Source of the DNA: Kluyvera ascorbata_C
GTDB lineage: Bacteria; Pseudomonadota; Gammaproteobacteria; Enterobacterales; Enterobacteriaceae
Length of the DNA stretch: 64,000 nt
Direction of reading: 5' to 3'
NCBI RefSeq assembly: GCF_044197065.1
Contig: NZ_JBIQOI010000005.1
Location: 62,001 to 126,000 of the forward strand
Shown: positions 40,921 through 50,867 of the stretch, piece after piece
Numbering within the stretch: the first letter of the stretch is position 1
How the letters are laid out: every line of letters begins with the position of its first letter
Translations under genes and position numbers: made by a program
Notes under the pieces: generated by a model
Seen by the model: the letters and a program-made list of their open reading frames with translations, nothing else
Told to the model about the DNA's origin: nothing
Database searches by the model: none

Positions 40921-43900
40921 ATGTTAAGGGTCTATCATTCCAACCGTCTGGATGTTCTGGAAGCATTGATGGAGTTCATTGTTGAACAGGACCGGCTGGC
41001 GGACCCTTTCGAGCCTGAAATGATTCTGGTACAGAGTACCGGGATGGCGCAGTGGCTGCAGATGACGCTATCACAGCGTTTTGGCATTGCCGCGAATATA
41101 GATTTCCCGCTGCCCGCCAGTTTTATCTGGGATATGTTTACCCGCGTTCTGCCCGAAATCCCTGCCGAGAGCGCCTTCAATAAGCAGAGCATGAGCTGGA
41201 AGCTGATGACCCTGCTGCCGGGCATGCTGGATGATGAGGCCTTTACCCCGCTGCGCCACTATCTCACCGACGATGCCGACAAACGTAAGCTGTTCCAGTT
41301 GGCCTCCCGCGTTGCTGACCTGTATGACCAGTATCTGGTCTATCGCCCTGAATGGCTTACGGAGTGGGAAGCTGGAAGATTGGTTGACGGCGTGGGAGAT
41401 GCACAGGCGTGGCAAGCGCCGCTGTGGAAAGCGCTGGTGGAGCATACTGCCGCGCTGGGTCAGCCGCTGTGGCATCGCGCTAACTTATACCAGCGCTTTA
41501 TTGACACGCTGGAAAACAGCAACCAACCGCCTGCAGGATTGCCACCGCGGGTCTTTATCTGTGGGATCTCCGCGCTGCCACCGGTCTATCTGCATGCGCT
41601 ACAGGCGCTGGGCAAACACATTGATATCTACGTGTTGTTCACCAATCCGTGCCGCTACTACTGGGGTGATATTAAAGACCCGGCGTTTCTGGCGCGGCTG
41701 ATGGCGCGTCAGCGCCGCCACTACCGAGAGCAGCGTGAACTGCCGCTGTTCCAGGACGCCAGCCACGCGCCAGGGCTGTTTAACAACGACGGCGAGCAGG
41801 ACGTTGACAACCCGATGCTGGCCTCCTGGGGCAAGCTGGGGCGCGACTACATCTACCTGTTGGCGGGGCTTGAGCGCTATCAGGAACTGGATGCGTTCGT
41901 CGATATCGAACCCGATAATCTGTTACACAACCTTCAATACGACGTGCTGGAGCTGAAAAACTCCGCCATTGCCGGGCGCAGCGCGGAAGAGTTCGCCCAC
42001 AGCGGTGACAAGCGCCCGCTGGCGCGAGACGACCGCAGCCTCACCGTTCACGTTTGCCACAGCCCGCAGCGCGAAGTCGAGGTTCTGCACGACCGTCTGC
42101 TCGCTATGCTGGAGGCCGACCCGACGCTGACGCCGCGCGACATTATCGTGATGGTGGCGGATATCGATAGCTACAGTCCTTTTATTCAGGCCGTTTTTGG
42201 CAGCGCGACTGGTGAACGCTACCTGCCGTACGCCATTTCGGACCGTCGTGCCCGTCAGGCGCACCCGGCGATGCAGGCGTTTATCACTCTGCTATCGCTG
42301 CCCGATAGCCGTTTTACCAGCGAAGACGTGCTGGCGCTGCTTGACGTGCCGGTGCTGGCGGCGCGCTTTAACATTGATGAAGCGGGCCTGCTGCACCTGC
42401 GTCAATGGGTCAGCGAGTCCGGCGTACGCTGGGGGATGGACGATGACAACGTCCGCGAAATGGACCTGCCCGCCACCGGTCAGCATACCTGGCGCTTTGG
42501 CCTCACGCGTATGCTGCTGGGCTACGCGATGGAGAGCGAGCAGGGCGAATGGCAGGACGTGCTGCCGTATGATGAGTCCAGCGGCCTGATTGCCGAGCTG
42601 GTTGGCTACCTGGCTTCTTTGCTGATGCAGTTAAACCGCTGGCGTCAGATATTGACGCAAACACGCTCGCTGGAGGAGTGGCTGCCGGTGTGTCGTGAGA
42701 TGCTCAACGACTTTTTCCTGCCGGATCAGGACACTGAGGCCGCGCTGACGCTGATTGAACAGCAGTGGCAGGCGATAATCGCCCAGGGCGTCCAGTCGCA
42801 ATATGCCGGCGAGGTGCCGCTGACGCTGCTGCGCGATGAACTGGCGCAGCGCCTCGATCAGGAACGTATCAGCCAGCGCTTCCTGGCGGGCCCTATCAAT
42901 ATTTGTACCCTAATGCCGATGCGCTCCATTCCGTTCAAAGTGGTGTGCCTGCTGGGCATGAACGACGGAATTTACCCACGTGCGCTCGCCCCGCTCGGTT
43001 TTGATCTGATGAGCCAGAAACCGCTGCGCGGCGACCGTAGCCGCCGCGACGATGACCGTTATCTGTTCCTGGAAGCGATGATGTCGGCGGAAAAATCGCT
43101 CTATATCAGCTACATCGGCCGTTCTATTCAGGATAACAGCGAACGCTACCCGTCAGTATTGGTACAAGAGCTGCTGGACTACATCGGCCAGAGCCACTGC
43201 CTTGAGGGCGATGAAGGGCTCAACTGCGACGAAAGCGAACAGCGCGTGAAGCGCCATATCATGCAGTTACACCCGCGTATGCCGTTTGATGCCGACAACT
43301 ATAAAGCCGGTGAGCAGCAAAGCTATGCCCAGGAGTGGCTGGCGGCGGCGAGTCAGCAGGGCGAAGCGCACAGTAGCTTTATCCAGCCGCTGGAACCACG
43401 GGAGTTGACCGTGCTGCCGCTCGAACAGCTTCAGCGCTTCTGGGCGCACCCGGTGCGCGCGTTCTTCCAGATGCGTTTGCAGGTGAACTTCCGCAATGAA
43501 GAGAGCGATATCCCAGATACCGAACCGTTCACCCTCGAAGGGCTAACGCGCTATCAGCTTAATCAGCAGTTGCTAAACACCCTGATTGAGCAGAAAGATG
43601 CGGGGCAGATGTACCGCCGCTATCGCGCGGCCGGTGAATTGCCCTACGGCCCGTTTGGTGAAATTGCCTGGGAGGCCCAGCATCAGGAAATGACCGCGCT
43701 GGCGAGCCGGGTGATTGAGTATCGGCGCACGGCGCAGAGCATGGAAATTGATCTCGACTGCGACGGGGTGAATATCACCGGCTGGCTGCCTCAGGTTCAG
43801 GAAAATGGCCTGCTGCGCTGGCGTCCCTCTTTGCTTAGCGTTTCACAGGGAATGCAACTTTGGCTGGAACACCTTGTCTACTGTGCAAGTGGCGGAACGG

Positions 43901-44292
43901 GTGACAGCCGCTTGCTGTTGCGTAAAGAAGGGGAGTGGTGCTTCCCACCGCTGGCGGCAGATGAAGCGAAAGCGTATTTGTCGCAGTTGGTTGCAGGCTA
44001 TCGTCAGGGAATGTGTCAACCGTTGTTGTTCCTGCCGGAGAGCGGCGGCGCATGGATAAAAGCCTGTTACGATGCCGAAAATGATGCCATCTTAGAAGAC
44101 CAGGACTCGCAGCAGAAAGCCCGCAGTAAGTTTTTACAGGCTTACGAAGGCAACATGATAGTGAGTGGTGAAGGGGCCGACGTCTGGTATCAGCGCTTAT
44201 GGCGTACCCTGGAACCTGCGCAATATGAATCGATTATCGCGCAGACGACACCGTATCTGCTGCCGGTATTCCGTTTCAACCAGTCATCGTGA
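40921..44292 (+). CDS. recC: RecBCD subunit RecC
   Basis: The 1123-residue gamma subunit of exonuclease V, which recognises Chi in the 3' strand and splits the duplex. It has the fold of a helicase and nuclease but without the catalytic motifs, as expected. N-terminal MLRVYHSNRLDVLEALMEFI and internal LMPMRSIPFKVVCLLGMNDG match E. coli RecC (1122 residues). AGGAG lies six bases before the start. It follows ppdC by 12 bases, so it is probably co-transcribed with the ppd genes. The 153-base gap to ptrA shows nothing distinctive. Confidence 0.98.
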   Translation: MLRVYHSNRLDVLEALMEFIVEQDRLADPFEPEMILVQSTGMAQWLQMTLSQRFGIAANIDFPLPASFIWDMFTRVLPEIPAESAFNKQSMSWKLMTLLPGMLDDEAFTPLRHYLTDDADKRKLFQLASRVADLYDQYLVYRPEWLTEWEAGRLVDGVGDAQAWQAPLWKALVEHTAALGQPLWHRANLYQRFIDTLENSNQPPAGLPPRVFICGISALPPVYLHALQALGKHIDIYVLFTNPCRYYWGDIKDPAFLARLMARQRRHYREQRELPLFQDASHAPGLFNNDGEQDVDNPMLASWGKLGRDYIYLLAGLERYQELDAFVDIEPDNLLHNLQYDVLELKNSAIAGRSAEEFAHSGDKRPLARDDRSLTVHVCHSPQREVEVLHDRLLAMLEADPTLTPRDIIVMVADIDSYSPFIQAVFGSATGERYLPYAISDRRARQAHPAMQAFITLLSLPDSRFTSEDVLALLDVPVLAARFNIDEAGLLHLRQWVSESGVRWGMDDDNVREMDLPATGQHTWRFGLTRMLLGYAMESEQGEWQDVLPYDESSGLIAELVGYLASLLMQLNRWRQILTQTRSLEEWLPVCREMLNDFFLPDQDTEAALTLIEQQWQAIIAQGVQSQYAGEVPLTLLRDELAQRLDQERISQRFLAGPINICTLMPMRSIPFKVVCLLGMNDGIYPRALAPLGFDLMSQKPLRGDRSRRDDDRYLFLEAMMSAEKSLYISYIGRSIQDNSERYPSVLVQELLDYIGQSHCLEGDEGLNCDESEQRVKRHIMQLHPRMPFDADNYKAGEQQSYAQEWLAAASQQGEAHSSFIQPLEPRELTVLPLEQLQRFWAHPVRAFFQMRLQVNFRNEESDIPDTEPFTLEGLTRYQLNQQLLNTLIEQKDAGQMYRRYRAAGELPYGPFGEIAWEAQHQEMTALASRVIEYRRTAQSMEIDLDCDGVNITGWLPQVQENGLLRWRPSLLSVSQGMQLWLEHLVYCASGGTGDSRLLLRKEGEWCFPPLAADEAKAYLSQLVAGYRQGMCQPLLFLPESGGAWIKACYDAENDAILEDQDSQQKARSKFLQAYEGNMIVSGEGADVWYQRLWRTLEPAQYESIIAQTTPYLLPVFRFNQSS

Positions 44293-44445
44293 CTGTATAA
44301 AAATTGCGCAAGCTAAAGGCTTCATTTACTATGCGCAGAAGTCACGGACTGATGAGTGGCAGCAGACGAAGCGGTAAGCTGAGGCTGAAACTGCCCACAA
44401 GAGCATGCTGATTTTTGAAGTATCTGTTAATGGTGAGGTCCGTGA

Positions 44446-47331
44446 ATGCCCCGCAGTATCTGGTTGAGTATTGTTGTTTTCGTCACCGCCCTTTGGGCGA
44501 CCGTAGGTCAGGCAGACACAGGATGGCAACCGATTCAGGAAACCATCCGTAAAAGCGAAAAAGACACCCGTCAGTATCAAGCGATAACGCTCGACAACAA
44601 GATGGTCGTCCTGCTGGTTTCAGACCCACAGGCGGTAAAATCGTTGTCGGCGCTGGTGGTGCCCGTCGGCTCGCTGGAAGACCCTGATTCCCATCCGGGC
44701 CTTGCGCACTTCCTCGAACACATGACGCTGATGGGCTCGAAAAACTACCCGCAGCCTGACAGCCTTGCTGAATTCTTAAAAATGCACGGCGGCAGCCACA
44801 ATGCCAGTACCGCGCCGTATCGCACCGCCTTCTATCTTGAAGTCGAAAACGATGCCCTGCAGGGGGCGGTCGACCGCCTGGCCGACGCCATTGCCGCGCC
44901 GCTGCTGGAAAAAAAATACGCCGACCGCGAGCGTAATGCCGTCAACGCTGAGTTGACCATGGCGCGTACTCGTGACGGTATGCGTATGGCGCAGGTGAGC
45001 GCGGAAACCATCAACCCGGCGCACCCCGGCGCACGCTTCTCCGGCGGCAACCTCGAAACGCTCAGCGACAAACCCGATAGTCCGGTGTATGACGCGCTGC
45101 TGGCGTTTCGCAACAAGTACTACTCCGCGAACCTGATGAAAGCGGTGATTTACAGCAATAAACCGCTGCCTGAACTGGCGCAGATTGCTGCGCAAACCTA
45201 CGGTCGCGTACCCAATAAATCCATCGAGCGCCCGGAAATCACCGTCCCGGTGGTCACTGATGCACAGAAAGGCATCATCATTCATTACGTTCCTGCGCTG
45301 CCGCGTAAGGTGCTGCGCGTTGAGTTCCGTATTGATAACAACTCCGCGCAGTTCCGGAGCAAAACCGACGAGCTGATTACCTACCTGATTGGTAACCGCA
45401 CGCCGGGTACCTTATCCGACTGGCTGCAAAAGCAGGGGCTGGTGGAAGGTATTCGCGCCGACTCTGACCCGGTCGTCAACGGCAACAGCGGCGTGCTGGC
45501 GATTTCTGCCACCTTAACCGATAAAGGGCTGGCCCACCGCGATGAAGTGGTCGCTGCCATCTTTAGCTATCTTGATACGCTGCGCCAGAAAGGCGTAGAT
45601 AAAAGCTACTTTGACGAGCTGGCGCACGTGCTGAACCTTGATTTCCGCTACCCGTCCATCACCCGCGATATGGGTTACGTGGAATGGCTGGCGGATACCA
45701 TGATTCGCGTGCCGGTAGCGCATACGCTGGACGCAGTAAACATTGCCGACCGCTATGACGCGCAGGCGGTTAAAGATCGTCTGGCGATGATGACGCCGCA
45801 AAATGCTCGTATCTGGTATATCAGCCCGAAAGAGCCGCACAACAAAGTGGCCTACTTTGTCGATGCCCCTTACCAGGTTGATAAAATTAGCGCCGATACT
45901 TTTGCCAAATGGCAGAAGGACGCCAGCGGCATTGCGCTGAATCTGCCACAGCTTAACCCGTATATACCGGACGACTTCACGCTGATTAAAAGCGAGAAAA
46001 AGTACCCCCATCCGGAGCTGATTGTTGATGAGCAAAATCTGCGTCTGGTCTATATGCCGAGCCGCTATTTTGCCAGCGAACCGAAGGCCGATATCACGTT
46101 GATCCTGCGTAACCCTAAAGCGATGGACAGCGCCCGTAATCAGGTGATGTTTGCGCTGAATGATTACCTGGCTGGCATTGCGCTTGACCAGTTGAGCAAC
46201 CAGGCCGCCGTCGGCGGGATTAGCTTCTCTACCGGTGCGAACAATGGCCTGATGCTTAACGCCAACGGTTACACTCAACGTCTGCCGCAGCTGTTTGATG
46301 CACTGCTGCAGGGCTACTTCAGCTACACGCCAACCGAAGAACAGCTGGAACAGGCGAAATCCTGGTATCGGCAAATGATGGATTCCGCCGACAAAGGTAA
46401 AGCCTACGAGCAGGCGATTATGCCGGTGCAGATGCTGTCGCAGGTGCCTTATTTCCAGCGTGAAGATCGTAAAGCGCTGCTGCCGTCCATTACGCTCAAA
46501 GAGGTGATGGACTACCGCGACCGCCTGAAAACCGGGGCGCGACCGGAATTTATGGTCATTGGCAACCTGAGCGCCGAGCAGTCCACGACGCTTGCGCGCA
46601 ACGTTCAGACCCAGCTTGGGGCCAACGGCAGCGAGTGGTGTCGCAACAAAGATGTGCTGGTGGATAAACAGCAAAACGTCATCTTCGAGAAAGCAGGCGC
46701 CAGCACCGACTCCGCGCTGGCAGCGGTGTTCGCGCCGCCAAACGTCGATGAGTTCTCAAGCTCGGCGGCAAGCGCCATGCTGGCGCAAATCGTCCAGCCA
46801 TGGTTCTACACCCAACTGCGCACCGAAGAGCAGTTAGGCTACGCGGTCTTCGCCTTCTCGATGAACGTGGGTCGCCAGTGGGGAATGGGATTCCTGCTGC
46901 AAAGTAACGAAAAACAGCCGTCCTTCCTGTGGGAGCGCTTCAAGGCCTTCTTCCCGACCGCCGAACAGAAGCTGCGCGCAATGAAGCCGGAAGAGTTTGC
47001 CCAGATCCAGCAGGCGGTGGTAGCCGACATGCTGCAAGCACCGCAAACGCTGAGCGATGAAGCCTCGCAGCTGAGCAAAGATTTCGATCGCGGTAATATG
47101 GCCTTTGATTCACGTGATAAAGTAGTGGCCCAGATTAAGCTGCTGACGCCGCAAAAGCTGGCCGACTTCTTCCACCAGACGGTTGTTGACCCACAGGGTA
47201 TGACGGTGCTGTCTCAGGTCTCCGGTAGCCAGAATGGCAAAACGGACTACGCGCATCCTGAAGGCTGGAAAGTGTGGCAGAGCATTACTGAGCTGCAGCA
47301 AACCTTACCTATACGAAGAGAGAACGAATGA
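44446..47331 (+). CDS. ptrA: Protease III (pitrilysin)
   Basis: Periplasmic zinc metalloprotease of the M16 family (961 residues) that degrades small peptides such as insulin-like chains. A signal peptide (SIVVFVTALWATVGQA) is followed by the inverted zinc motif HFLEH: His88, Glu91, His92. The third ligand glutamate is in RERNAVNAE. Inactive second-half domains follow, as in the family. It overlaps recB by four bases. Its place inside the rec operon is conserved in enterobacteria without a known functional link. Confidence 0.98.
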   Translation: MPRSIWLSIVVFVTALWATVGQADTGWQPIQETIRKSEKDTRQYQAITLDNKMVVLLVSDPQAVKSLSALVVPVGSLEDPDSHPGLAHFLEHMTLMGSKNYPQPDSLAEFLKMHGGSHNASTAPYRTAFYLEVENDALQGAVDRLADAIAAPLLEKKYADRERNAVNAELTMARTRDGMRMAQVSAETINPAHPGARFSGGNLETLSDKPDSPVYDALLAFRNKYYSANLMKAVIYSNKPLPELAQIAAQTYGRVPNKSIERPEITVPVVTDAQKGIIIHYVPALPRKVLRVEFRIDNNSAQFRSKTDELITYLIGNRTPGTLSDWLQKQGLVEGIRADSDPVVNGNSGVLAISATLTDKGLAHRDEVVAAIFSYLDTLRQKGVDKSYFDELAHVLNLDFRYPSITRDMGYVEWLADTMIRVPVAHTLDAVNIADRYDAQAVKDRLAMMTPQNARIWYISPKEPHNKVAYFVDAPYQVDKISADTFAKWQKDASGIALNLPQLNPYIPDDFTLIKSEKKYPHPELIVDEQNLRLVYMPSRYFASEPKADITLILRNPKAMDSARNQVMFALNDYLAGIALDQLSNQAAVGGISFSTGANNGLMLNANGYTQRLPQLFDALLQGYFSYTPTEEQLEQAKSWYRQMMDSADKGKAYEQAIMPVQMLSQVPYFQREDRKALLPSITLKEVMDYRDRLKTGARPEFMVIGNLSAEQSTTLARNVQTQLGANGSEWCRNKDVLVDKQQNVIFEKAGASTDSALAAVFAPPNVDEFSSSAASAMLAQIVQPWFYTQLRTEEQLGYAVFAFSMNVGRQWGMGFLLQSNEKQPSFLWERFKAFFPTAEQKLRAMKPEEFAQIQQAVVADMLQAPQTLSDEASQLSKDFDRGNMAFDSRDKVVAQIKLLTPQKLADFFHQTVVDPQGMTVLSQVSGSQNGKTDYAHPEGWKVWQSITELQQTLPIRRENE

Positions 47332-50300
47332 CCGGAACCGCCGAGTCCCTTGATCCCCTGCGCTTGCCTCTGACTGGTGAGCGCCTGATTGAAGCCTCTG
47401 CGGGCACCGGAAAAACCTTCACCATCGCCGCACTCTACCTGCGGCTGTTGCTGGGGCTGGGCGGCGAGGCCGCCTTTCCTCGGCCCGTCAACGTTGAAGA
47501 GCTGCTGGTGGTGACCTTCACCGAAGCCGCCACCGAAGAGCTTCGCGGACGTATTCGTAGCAACATCCACGAGCTGCGCGTCGCCTGCCTGCGTAACGCC
47601 ACCGATAACCCGCTCTATGCCAGCCTGCTGGCGGAAATTGACGACCTCCAGCAGGCGGCCAATGTGCTGCTACTGGCGGAGCGTCAGATGGACGATGCCG
47701 CCGTCTTTACCATCCACGGTTTCTGTCAGCGCATGCTGAGCCTCAACGCCTTTGAGTCCGGCATGCTGTTTGAACAGCAGCTGATTGAAGACGAATCCCA
47801 GCTTCGCTACCAGGCCTGCGCCGACTTCTGGCGACGCCACTGCTACCCGCTTGAACGCGAGATTGCCCAGGTGATCGTTGAATCGTGGAAAGGGCCGCAG
47901 GATCTGCTCAAATCTATCGACCGCTACCTTCAGGGCGAAGCGCCGGAGCTTAAGGTACCCCTCGGCGAGGCCGAAACGCTGGCGTCACGGCACCAGCAGA
48001 TCCTCTCCCAGATCAACGACATTAAACAGCGTTGGCTGGAAAGCGTGGGCGAGCTGGACTCACTGCTTGAAAATTCAGGGATCGACAGACGCAAATTCAA
48101 CCGCGGCAATCAGGGTAAGTGGATCGAAAAGATCAGCGACTGGGCCCAGGAAGAAACCAAAAACTATCAGTTGCCTGATGCACTGGAGAAATTCAGCCAG
48201 CCATTTCTGGCTGACCGAACCAAAGCGGGCGGTGAAGTGCCTACCCATCCGCTTTTCAGCGCGATTGAACGTCTGCTGGCCTCGCCGCTGACGCTCAACG
48301 ATCTGGTGATAGCCCAGGCGATGAAAGAGATCCGTGAAGCGGTCGCCCGCGAGAAGCGCCGACGCGGCGAGTTAGGCTTTGACGATATGCTAAGCCGCCT
48401 TGATGAAGCGCTAGAGAGCGACAGCGGTGACGCGCTGGCCGCCGCTATTCGCCAGCGTTTTCCGGTAGCGATGATCGATGAATTCCAGGACACCGACCCG
48501 CAGCAGTACCGTATTTTCCGCCGAATCTGGCGACAGCAGCCGGACACCGCGCTGCTGCTTATCGGCGACCCGAAGCAGGCGATTTACGCCTTCCGCGGCG
48601 CGGATATCTTTACCTATATGCGCGCGCGCAGCGATGTGGCCGCCCATTACACCCTCGACACCAACTGGCGTTCCGCACCGGGGATGGTCGAAAGCGTCAA
48701 CCGCCTGTTTGGGCTGGTTGATAACCCCTTTATGTTCCGCGATATCCCGTTCCTGCCGGTGAAATCCGCGCCAAAAAACGCCTCGCTGCGCTTCGAAGTT
48801 GACGGTGAAAACCAGCCAGCGATGAACCTGTGGCTGATGCCCGGTGAAGGCGTCAGCGCGGGGGATTATCAAACCTTTATGGCCCAGCAGTGCGCGGCGC
48901 AAATTCGTGACTGGCTGACGGCGGGGCAACAGGGAACCGCGCTGCTGTGGCGTGGCGATAATGCCCGCCCGGTGCAGGCATCGGACATTACCGTGCTGGT
49001 GCGTAACCGCCAGGAAGCGTCGCTGATTCGCGATGCGCTCAACGCGCTGGCGATCCCATCAGTGTACCTCTCCAACCGCGACAGCGTGTTTGAAACCCCC
49101 GAAGCGCAGGAGCTGCTGTGGGTGCTTCAGGCCGTGTTGACGCCCGAGCGGGAAAACACGCTGCGCAGCGCGCTGGCGACGGCGATGTTTGGCCTGAATG
49201 CGCAGGATATTGAACGCCTTAACCAGGATGAGCACGCCTGGGATGCGCTGGTGGAAGAGTTCAGCGACTACCGGCTTATCTGGCAGCGACGCGGCGTAAT
49301 GCCGATGATTCGTGCCCTGATGAGTGCGCGCTCCATGGCGGAAAACCTGCTGGCGACCCACGGCGGCGAACGGCGCTTAACCGATATTCTGCACCTGAGC
49401 GAACTGCTTCAGGAAGCGGCAACCCAGCTTGAAAGCGAGCATGCGCTGGTGCGCTGGCTCAACCAGCAGGTCGCCGAGCCGGATACCAACGCTTCCAGCC
49501 AGCAGATGCGTCTGGAGAGCGATAAGCATCTGGTGCAGATAGTCACTATCCACAAATCGAAGGGGCTGGAGTACCCGCTGGTCTGGCTGCCGTTTATTGC
49601 CCGTTTCCGCAAAGAGAAACAGGCGTTCTACCACGACCGTGAATCCTTCAAGGCGGTGCTGGATCTCAACGAAAGCGACGAGAGCCTTGAGCTGGCGGAA
49701 GCAGAGCGTCTGGCGGAAGACCTGCGTCTGCTGTACGTCGCGCTGACGCGCGCCATCTGGCACTGTAGCCTGGGCATTGCCCCGCTGACGGCGCGGCGCA
49801 GCGATAAACCGACCGATACCGAATTACACCACAGCGCGCCGGGCAGGCTGCTGCAAAAAGGCGAAGTGCTGGATGCTGCTGGTCTGAATGCCTGTCTTCA
49901 GGCGCTGTGCGACGAACATATCTCTCTGACGCTTGCCACCGCGCCGGACGACGCCCGCTGGCAGGCGGCGCAACCCGAGATGCCCGAGCTGGCGGCGCGC
50001 CAGGTGCTACGCCGCGTGGTTGATGACTGGCGCGTAACCAGCTACTCCGGCCTACAGCAGCGCGGGCACAGCGTGGCGCAGGACCTGCTGCCGCGTATCG
50101 ATATTGACGCCTCGGGCGCCGCGGACGCCCCAACCGAGCCGGAGATGACGCCGCACCACTTCCCGCGCGGTGCGTCGCCGGGGACGTTCCTGCACAGCCT
50201 GTTTGAAGACCTCGACTTCACTCAGCCCATATCACCCGAGTGGATGCGTGAAAAGCTGCAAAACAACGGCTTTGATGAAGTGTGGGCGCCGGTGCTGACC

Positions 50301-50867
50301 CGCTGGATCACCCAGGTGCTGGCCGCGCCGCTGGCGGATACCGGCGTTGCGCTTAATCAGCTTAGCGCCCGACAAAAACAGGTGGAGATGGAGTTTTATC
50401 TACCGATTATCCAGACGCTGGACGCGCGGGCGCTGGACGCCGTGACCCGCCGCTATGACCCGCTATCGGCGGGCTGCCCGGAGCTGGATTTCCGTCAGGT
50501 GCGCGGCATGCTGAAGGGCTTTATCGACCTTGTATTCCGCCACGACGGCCGCTACTACCTGCTGGATTACAAGTCCAACTGGCTCGGTGAGAGCGGCGAG
50601 GCCTATACCCAAGAGGCAATGGCAGAGGCAATGCAGTCACATCGTTATGATTTGCAGTATCAGCTCTACAGCCTGGCGCTACATCGTTATCTACGTCACC
50701 GCATTGCCGACTATGACTATGAACGTCATTTTGGCGGCGTGATTTATCTGTTCCTGCGCGGCGTGGACGGCGAAGCGGGGCAGCAGGGAATATTTGCCAC
50801 CCGGCCCGACCCGGCGCTGATAATGGCAATGGACGCACTGTTTGCCGGTGAGGAGAGCAACGTATGA
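47328..50867 (+). CDS. recB: RecBCD subunit RecB
   Basis: The 1179-residue beta subunit: a 3'-5' SF1A helicase plus the complex's only nuclease. Walker A SAGTGKT contains Lys29; motif II is IDEFQD; motif III has GDPKQAIYAFRG; motif VI has LYVALTRA. The C-terminal nuclease has Asp1080 and Lys1082 in LLDYKSN, identical in number to E. coli. ATG overlaps the ptrA stop and its end overlaps recD, each by four bases. Confidence 0.98.
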   Translation: MTGTAESLDPLRLPLTGERLIEASAGTGKTFTIAALYLRLLLGLGGEAAFPRPVNVEELLVVTFTEAATEELRGRIRSNIHELRVACLRNATDNPLYASLLAEIDDLQQAANVLLLAERQMDDAAVFTIHGFCQRMLSLNAFESGMLFEQQLIEDESQLRYQACADFWRRHCYPLEREIAQVIVESWKGPQDLLKSIDRYLQGEAPELKVPLGEAETLASRHQQILSQINDIKQRWLESVGELDSLLENSGIDRRKFNRGNQGKWIEKISDWAQEETKNYQLPDALEKFSQPFLADRTKAGGEVPTHPLFSAIERLLASPLTLNDLVIAQAMKEIREAVAREKRRRGELGFDDMLSRLDEALESDSGDALAAAIRQRFPVAMIDEFQDTDPQQYRIFRRIWRQQPDTALLLIGDPKQAIYAFRGADIFTYMRARSDVAAHYTLDTNWRSAPGMVESVNRLFGLVDNPFMFRDIPFLPVKSAPKNASLRFEVDGENQPAMNLWLMPGEGVSAGDYQTFMAQQCAAQIRDWLTAGQQGTALLWRGDNARPVQASDITVLVRNRQEASLIRDALNALAIPSVYLSNRDSVFETPEAQELLWVLQAVLTPERENTLRSALATAMFGLNAQDIERLNQDEHAWDALVEEFSDYRLIWQRRGVMPMIRALMSARSMAENLLATHGGERRLTDILHLSELLQEAATQLESEHALVRWLNQQVAEPDTNASSQQMRLESDKHLVQIVTIHKSKGLEYPLVWLPFIARFRKEKQAFYHDRESFKAVLDLNESDESLELAEAERLAEDLRLLYVALTRAIWHCSLGIAPLTARRSDKPTDTELHHSAPGRLLQKGEVLDAAGLNACLQALCDEHISLTLATAPDDARWQAAQPEMPELAARQVLRRVVDDWRVTSYSGLQQRGHSVAQDLLPRIDIDASGAADAPTEPEMTPHHFPRGASPGTFLHSLFEDLDFTQPISPEWMREKLQNNGFDEVWAPVLTRWITQVLAAPLADTGVALNQLSARQKQVEMEFYLPIIQTLDARALDAVTRRYDPLSAGCPELDFRQVRGMLKGFIDLVFRHDGRYYLLDYKSNWLGESGEAYTQEAMAEAMQSHRYDLQYQLYSLALHRYLRHRIADYDYERHFGGVIYLFLRGVDGEAGQQGIFATRPDPALIMAMDALFAGEESNV